Positions 63,617 through 64,000 of a stretch of DNA of 64,000 bases are shown one piece after another (position 1 is the first letter of the stretch; every line of letters begins with the position of its first letter). Under the pieces are notes generated by a model. It saw only the letters and a list, made by a program, of their open reading frames with translations, was not told the origin of the DNA and did not search any database. A program made the translations under genes and the position numbers. The stretch spans positions 1 through 64,000 of the forward strand of contig CANFCG010000001.1 in the NCBI GenBank assembly GCA_947445115.1, written 5' to 3'. The stretch is from Comamonadaceae bacterium (GTDB lineage Bacteria > Pseudomonadota > Gammaproteobacteria > Burkholderiales > Burkholderiaceae_C).

Positions 63617-64000
63617 ATGAACCGCAAAACTTTTCTCTCCTCTACTCTTTCTTTTTTATCTCTTGGAGCCTTTATGACAACTGAAGCCAACGCCGCTGCA
63701 CCTATCACCGAAACCCTACCATCAGGTGTCAAGATCACTCACACCGTTGTTGGCACGGGTGCAAACCCTAAAGCAACGGACACCGTCAAAGTGCATTACA
63801 GCGGGACGCTAGAAAACGGCAAAGAGTTTGATAGCTCGTACAAGCGCAACGCACCCATCTCATTCCCGCTGCAAGGCGTGATTAAGGCCTGGACCGAAGG
63901 CGTACAAAAAATGAAGGTGGGCGGAAAAGCCATACTGGTGTGCCCTCCGGAGACGGCCTACGGTGCGCGTGGCGCGGGCGGCGTGATTCCGCCGAATGCA
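63617..64000 (+). CDS. FKBP-type peptidyl-prolyl cis-trans isomerase (partial)
   Basis: Cut by the window edge; 128 codons are seen. Residues 1-26 look like a signal peptide (FLSLGAFMTTEANA). The FKBP domain runs from about residue 38: VKVHYSGTLENGKEFDSSY, PLQGVIKAWTEGVQKMKVGG and PPETAYGARGAGGVIPPN carry the conserved Tyr, Phe/Asp and Ile/Tyr positions of the FK506-binding pocket, so prolyl isomerase activity in the periplasm is expected. It starts 9 bp after the radical SAM stop and may belong to the same operon. Confidence 0.9.
   Translation, partial: MNRKTFLSSTLSFLSLGAFMTTEANAAAPITETLPSGVKITHTVVGTGANPKATDTVKVHYSGTLENGKEFDSSYKRNAPISFPLQGVIKAWTEGVQKMKVGGKAILVCPPETAYGARGAGGVIPPNA

Noticed and set aside
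1-64000. tRNA, rRNA, CRISPR arrays, transposases, prophage or plasmid genes
   Set aside because: I looked for cloverleaf-like stretches, regularly spaced repeats and typical mobile-element proteins and saw none. Only two short palindromic repeat families and one direct-repeat-bounded insert are present.

Overview
The window is a dense, chromosomal, housekeeping-rich stretch of a Gram-negative bacterium, most likely a betaproteobacterium of the order Burkholderiales. This is inferred from gene order and families: an asd-fimV-truA-trpFBA-accD block, a type III pantothenate kinase (coaX), a DUF2844/DUF3443 pair, a bdhA-adc-patatin operon, and two families of short palindromic repeats familiar from this group. 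I found no rRNA, tRNA, CRISPR array, transposase or phage gene. Genes cover nearly everything; no gap reaches 300 bp.

Layout: (1) 44-3559, livHMGF, a branched-chain amino acid ABC importer without its binding protein. (2) 3565-7534 (minus), mutL, a Bcr-type drug exporter and miaA. (3) 7642-11302, a lower-GC signalling block: a free Hpt protein, a hybrid sensor kinase and an HD-GYP response regulator, which together look like a phosphorelay controlling c-di-GMP. (4) 11404-14988, aroC, an MFS permease and moeA. (5) 15077-24470, asd, fimV, truA, trpF, trpB, trpA, accD and lysS, mostly joined by 4-nt overlaps. (6) 24503-28047, a NAD(P)-binding protein, coaX, an aminotransferase and a CysB-like regulator. 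(7) 28070-36726 (minus), ppc, a penicillin-acylase-family hydrolase coupled to an LD-carboxypeptidase, tadA, an Asp/Glu-racemase-like protein and a ROK regulator divergent from a sugar kinase. (8) 37749-39601, exported DUF2844 and lipoprotein DUF3443; the latter shows two aspartic-protease-like motifs. (9) 39617-46532, a Cpx-like envelope-stress locus (cpxA/cpxR/cpxP-like) divergent from an RND efflux pair, with an exact CpxR-type box between them. (10) 46636-51804, a glycine-zipper protein, a large FAD/Fe-S dehydrogenase and serine-glyoxylate aminotransferase. (11) 51789-58995, a methyltransferase, gloB, mltD, 3-hydroxybutyrate dehydrogenase, acetoacetate decarboxylase, patatin and guaA. (12) 59017-59439, an AT-rich insert with a small membrane protein next to the 3' remnant of a VOC-family gene. 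(13) 59451-64000, a reductase, a YjdM-like protein, a GST, the AmmeMemoRadiSam pair (fused MEMO-AMMECR1 plus radical SAM enzyme) and a partial FKBP isomerase.

The items I would look at first are the pepsin-like motifs in the DUF3443 lipoprotein, the compact AmmeMemoRadiSam operon whose gene junction is built from a dispersed palindromic repeat, the CpxR box that ties an RND pump to the stress system, a repeat inserted in frame in mutL, and two divergent gene pairs whose start codons interlock in a single CATG.
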